The notes beneath the pieces are model-generated. The model did not search any database. It saw only the letters and a list, made by a program, of their open reading frames with translations, and was not told where the DNA came from. This document shows positions 62,796 to 64,000 of a stretch of DNA of 64,000 nucleotides, in pieces. The stretch covers positions 806,001 through 870,000 of the forward strand of contig JAKZAP010000011.1 of assembly GCA_023053575.1 (NCBI GenBank), in the 5' to 3' direction. A program made the position numbers and the translations under genes. Numbering within the stretch: the stretch's first letter is position 1; every line of letters begins with the position of its first letter. Source of the stretch: Branchinecta lynchi (taxonomy: Eukaryota > Arthropoda > Branchiopoda > Anostraca > Branchinectidae).

Positions 62796-63435
62796 ATTAT
62801 TATTATTATTATTCTTTTATTGCCCTCAAAAGTTGAAGAGTACAAAAATTGAAATAATACCATAATAAACAACTACAGACAATATATGCGTCTAAATATA
62901 CACGACGATAAATAAGAATACTGGAAACTTTAAGACACTATAAATCAATCATCATAGCGAACAACTATAAATGAGCCTTATCGGTAAAAAAAGGGAAAAG
63001 GTTGTGGGTTGGGAGAATATTCTCCGCCTTACTGTAAAAATTCTGAACTTTCTTTTTAACAATTACTAATGGGTCTTTTACTTTAAATTTTGAAACAATC
63101 TCAGTATTACTAAACGAAATAGGGATCCCAAGAAGAAATTTACAATACTTAAAATAAGAAACCCGAATAGCTGAGAGATCACTCAGTCTGAAATCGCGGA
63201 AAAGGAGGGAAGGATAAAGGACATGAGGGAGAGCCACTGCGTTAAACAGAGATCCAAGTATATCACGCCGGTAAACACCGCGAAATCTTATCATCAATCC
63301 AAAAGCTTTTCTAATCTTTTCTTGAATATGTATAATTAAGGCAGCTTTAAAATCACGAGCTGAGGCAGAGTAAGGGACACCCAGATATGAAACACGATCG
63401 CAAAGGGGGAAAGAAACACCACCACCACAATTCAA
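62796..63435 (-). pseudogene. LINE C-terminal fragment
   Basis: Frame 62965-63435: RVSYLGVPYSASARDFKAAL, then SLFNAVALPHVLYPSLLF and SYFKYCKFLLGIPISFSN: RT thumb and C-terminal region of a non-LTR element. An (ATT)n tail lies at 62796-62812. Frame intact for 156 codons. Confidence 0.75.
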
Positions 63436-63549
63436 ATCAGCTCGGTCCTTATTTGTTTCCCTTTCCCGTTAAGATGCGCCAAACTTGCTAGGCTGGGTCG
63501 GAGTATGGAGGTGATGGTCGAATTTTTTTTAACTCACCTTAACTCACCA

Positions 63550-64000
63550 TCACCGGAATTCTGGACATTTCCTACAGCCCCCCCCCCCCCCCCTTCGGAA
63601 TCCGAATCTGGTCCGACTCTGTCACTGACGCACCTAGGACTTGTGCCTGTACTTCCCGCCAAGTTTCATCCTGATCACTCCACTCTATGCATGTCACAAG
63701 ATGTCCGGTTCTCTCCTCCCCCCCCCCCCCCCCCCAGTTCATCGGATCCGGTCCGGACTTGAAATGGGACATGCTGAGACATGAGGTAGTTCAAGGTATC
63801 AACTTTCATTAAGATCCGATAACCCATTCGAAAGTTATGCATTCTACTAATTTCCGGATTCCGCCGTCTCCCACTCCCCCCACGATAGTAAGATCGGGCA
63901 AATAACTTTTTCTAAGTTAATCTGGTCGGGTCCCTGAGATGACTACCAAGTTGTATCATCCTAGCCCACCTGGAAGTACATTAACTACGGATCGCCGGAA
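63550..64000 (-). repeat. Inverted module array, runs off the window
   Basis: GACTTGTGCCTGTACTTCCC, CCAAGTTTCATCCTGAT, CCCCCC runs and GTTATGCATTCTACTAATTT-CCGG are complements of A, B and C modules. Together with 61720-62565 it forms arrays in opposite orientation. Confidence 0.75.

Noticed and set aside
1..64000. CRISPR arrays, bacterial operons, phage genes
   Set aside because: Tandem repeats here have long diverged units without equal spacers; no bacterial gene structure or ribosome-binding sites; GT-AG introns show a eukaryotic nuclear genome.

Overview
The window reads as animal (metazoan) nuclear DNA, most likely from a marine invertebrate. It has GT-AG introns of kilobase size, a eukaryotic tRNA-Asn(GTT), non-LTR retrotransposon remains and a very dense load of short inverted-repeat DNA transposons. 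I cannot name the species; nothing here looks prokaryotic or viral.

The one confident protein gene is on the + strand and runs from an ATG at 22948 past the right edge. It is a dipeptidyl-peptidase IV-like protein (S9B family, type II membrane protein). I could assemble eight coding exons: 22948-23007, 25602-25836, 33421-33515, 37797-37924, 40947-41143, 48000-48169, 53072-53202 and 61506-61629. Their intron phases agree at every junction and they give exactly 380 codons with no stop. They cover the cytoplasmic tail, the membrane anchor and roughly the first half of the beta-propeller, including the Arg and the Glu-Glu pair that hold the substrate N-terminus in DPP4. The Ser-Asp-His catalytic domain lies beyond the window. 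An orphan exon at 4106-4255 (ATG plus 50 codons, ending phase 0 at a GTAAAG donor) could be an alternative first exon of this gene or part of another one. A minus-strand exon-like ORF at 19919-20231 and a short + ORF at 22190-22352 are unassigned.

Left part (1-22.9 kb): a 2.2 kb array of about 150-bp modules, a 1 kb element with internal tandem repeats, tRNA-Asn, many inverted-repeat elements, and a 3.05 kb hAT-like element (8-bp target duplication) that has itself taken a LINE and a 1 kb element. Middle and right part (22.9-61.6 kb): the DPP gene, with introns filled by hAT-, piggyBac- and TA-type miniature elements, LINE 3' ends, foldback elements and tandem repeats, several within 60 bp of exons. 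Right end (61.7-64 kb): two module arrays in opposite orientation with a LINE fragment between them.

The most unusual things are: (1) the large elements built of GATGAAACTT/poly-G modules in an A-B-C higher order, with a shared terminal motif; (2) elements whose arms are phrase-like repeats of a short core, with a different core in each element, two of them enclosing coding-like inserts; (3) a 179-bp tandem array whose last unit supplies the splice acceptor of DPP exon 5; and (4) miniature transposons carrying long G runs inside their terminal repeats.
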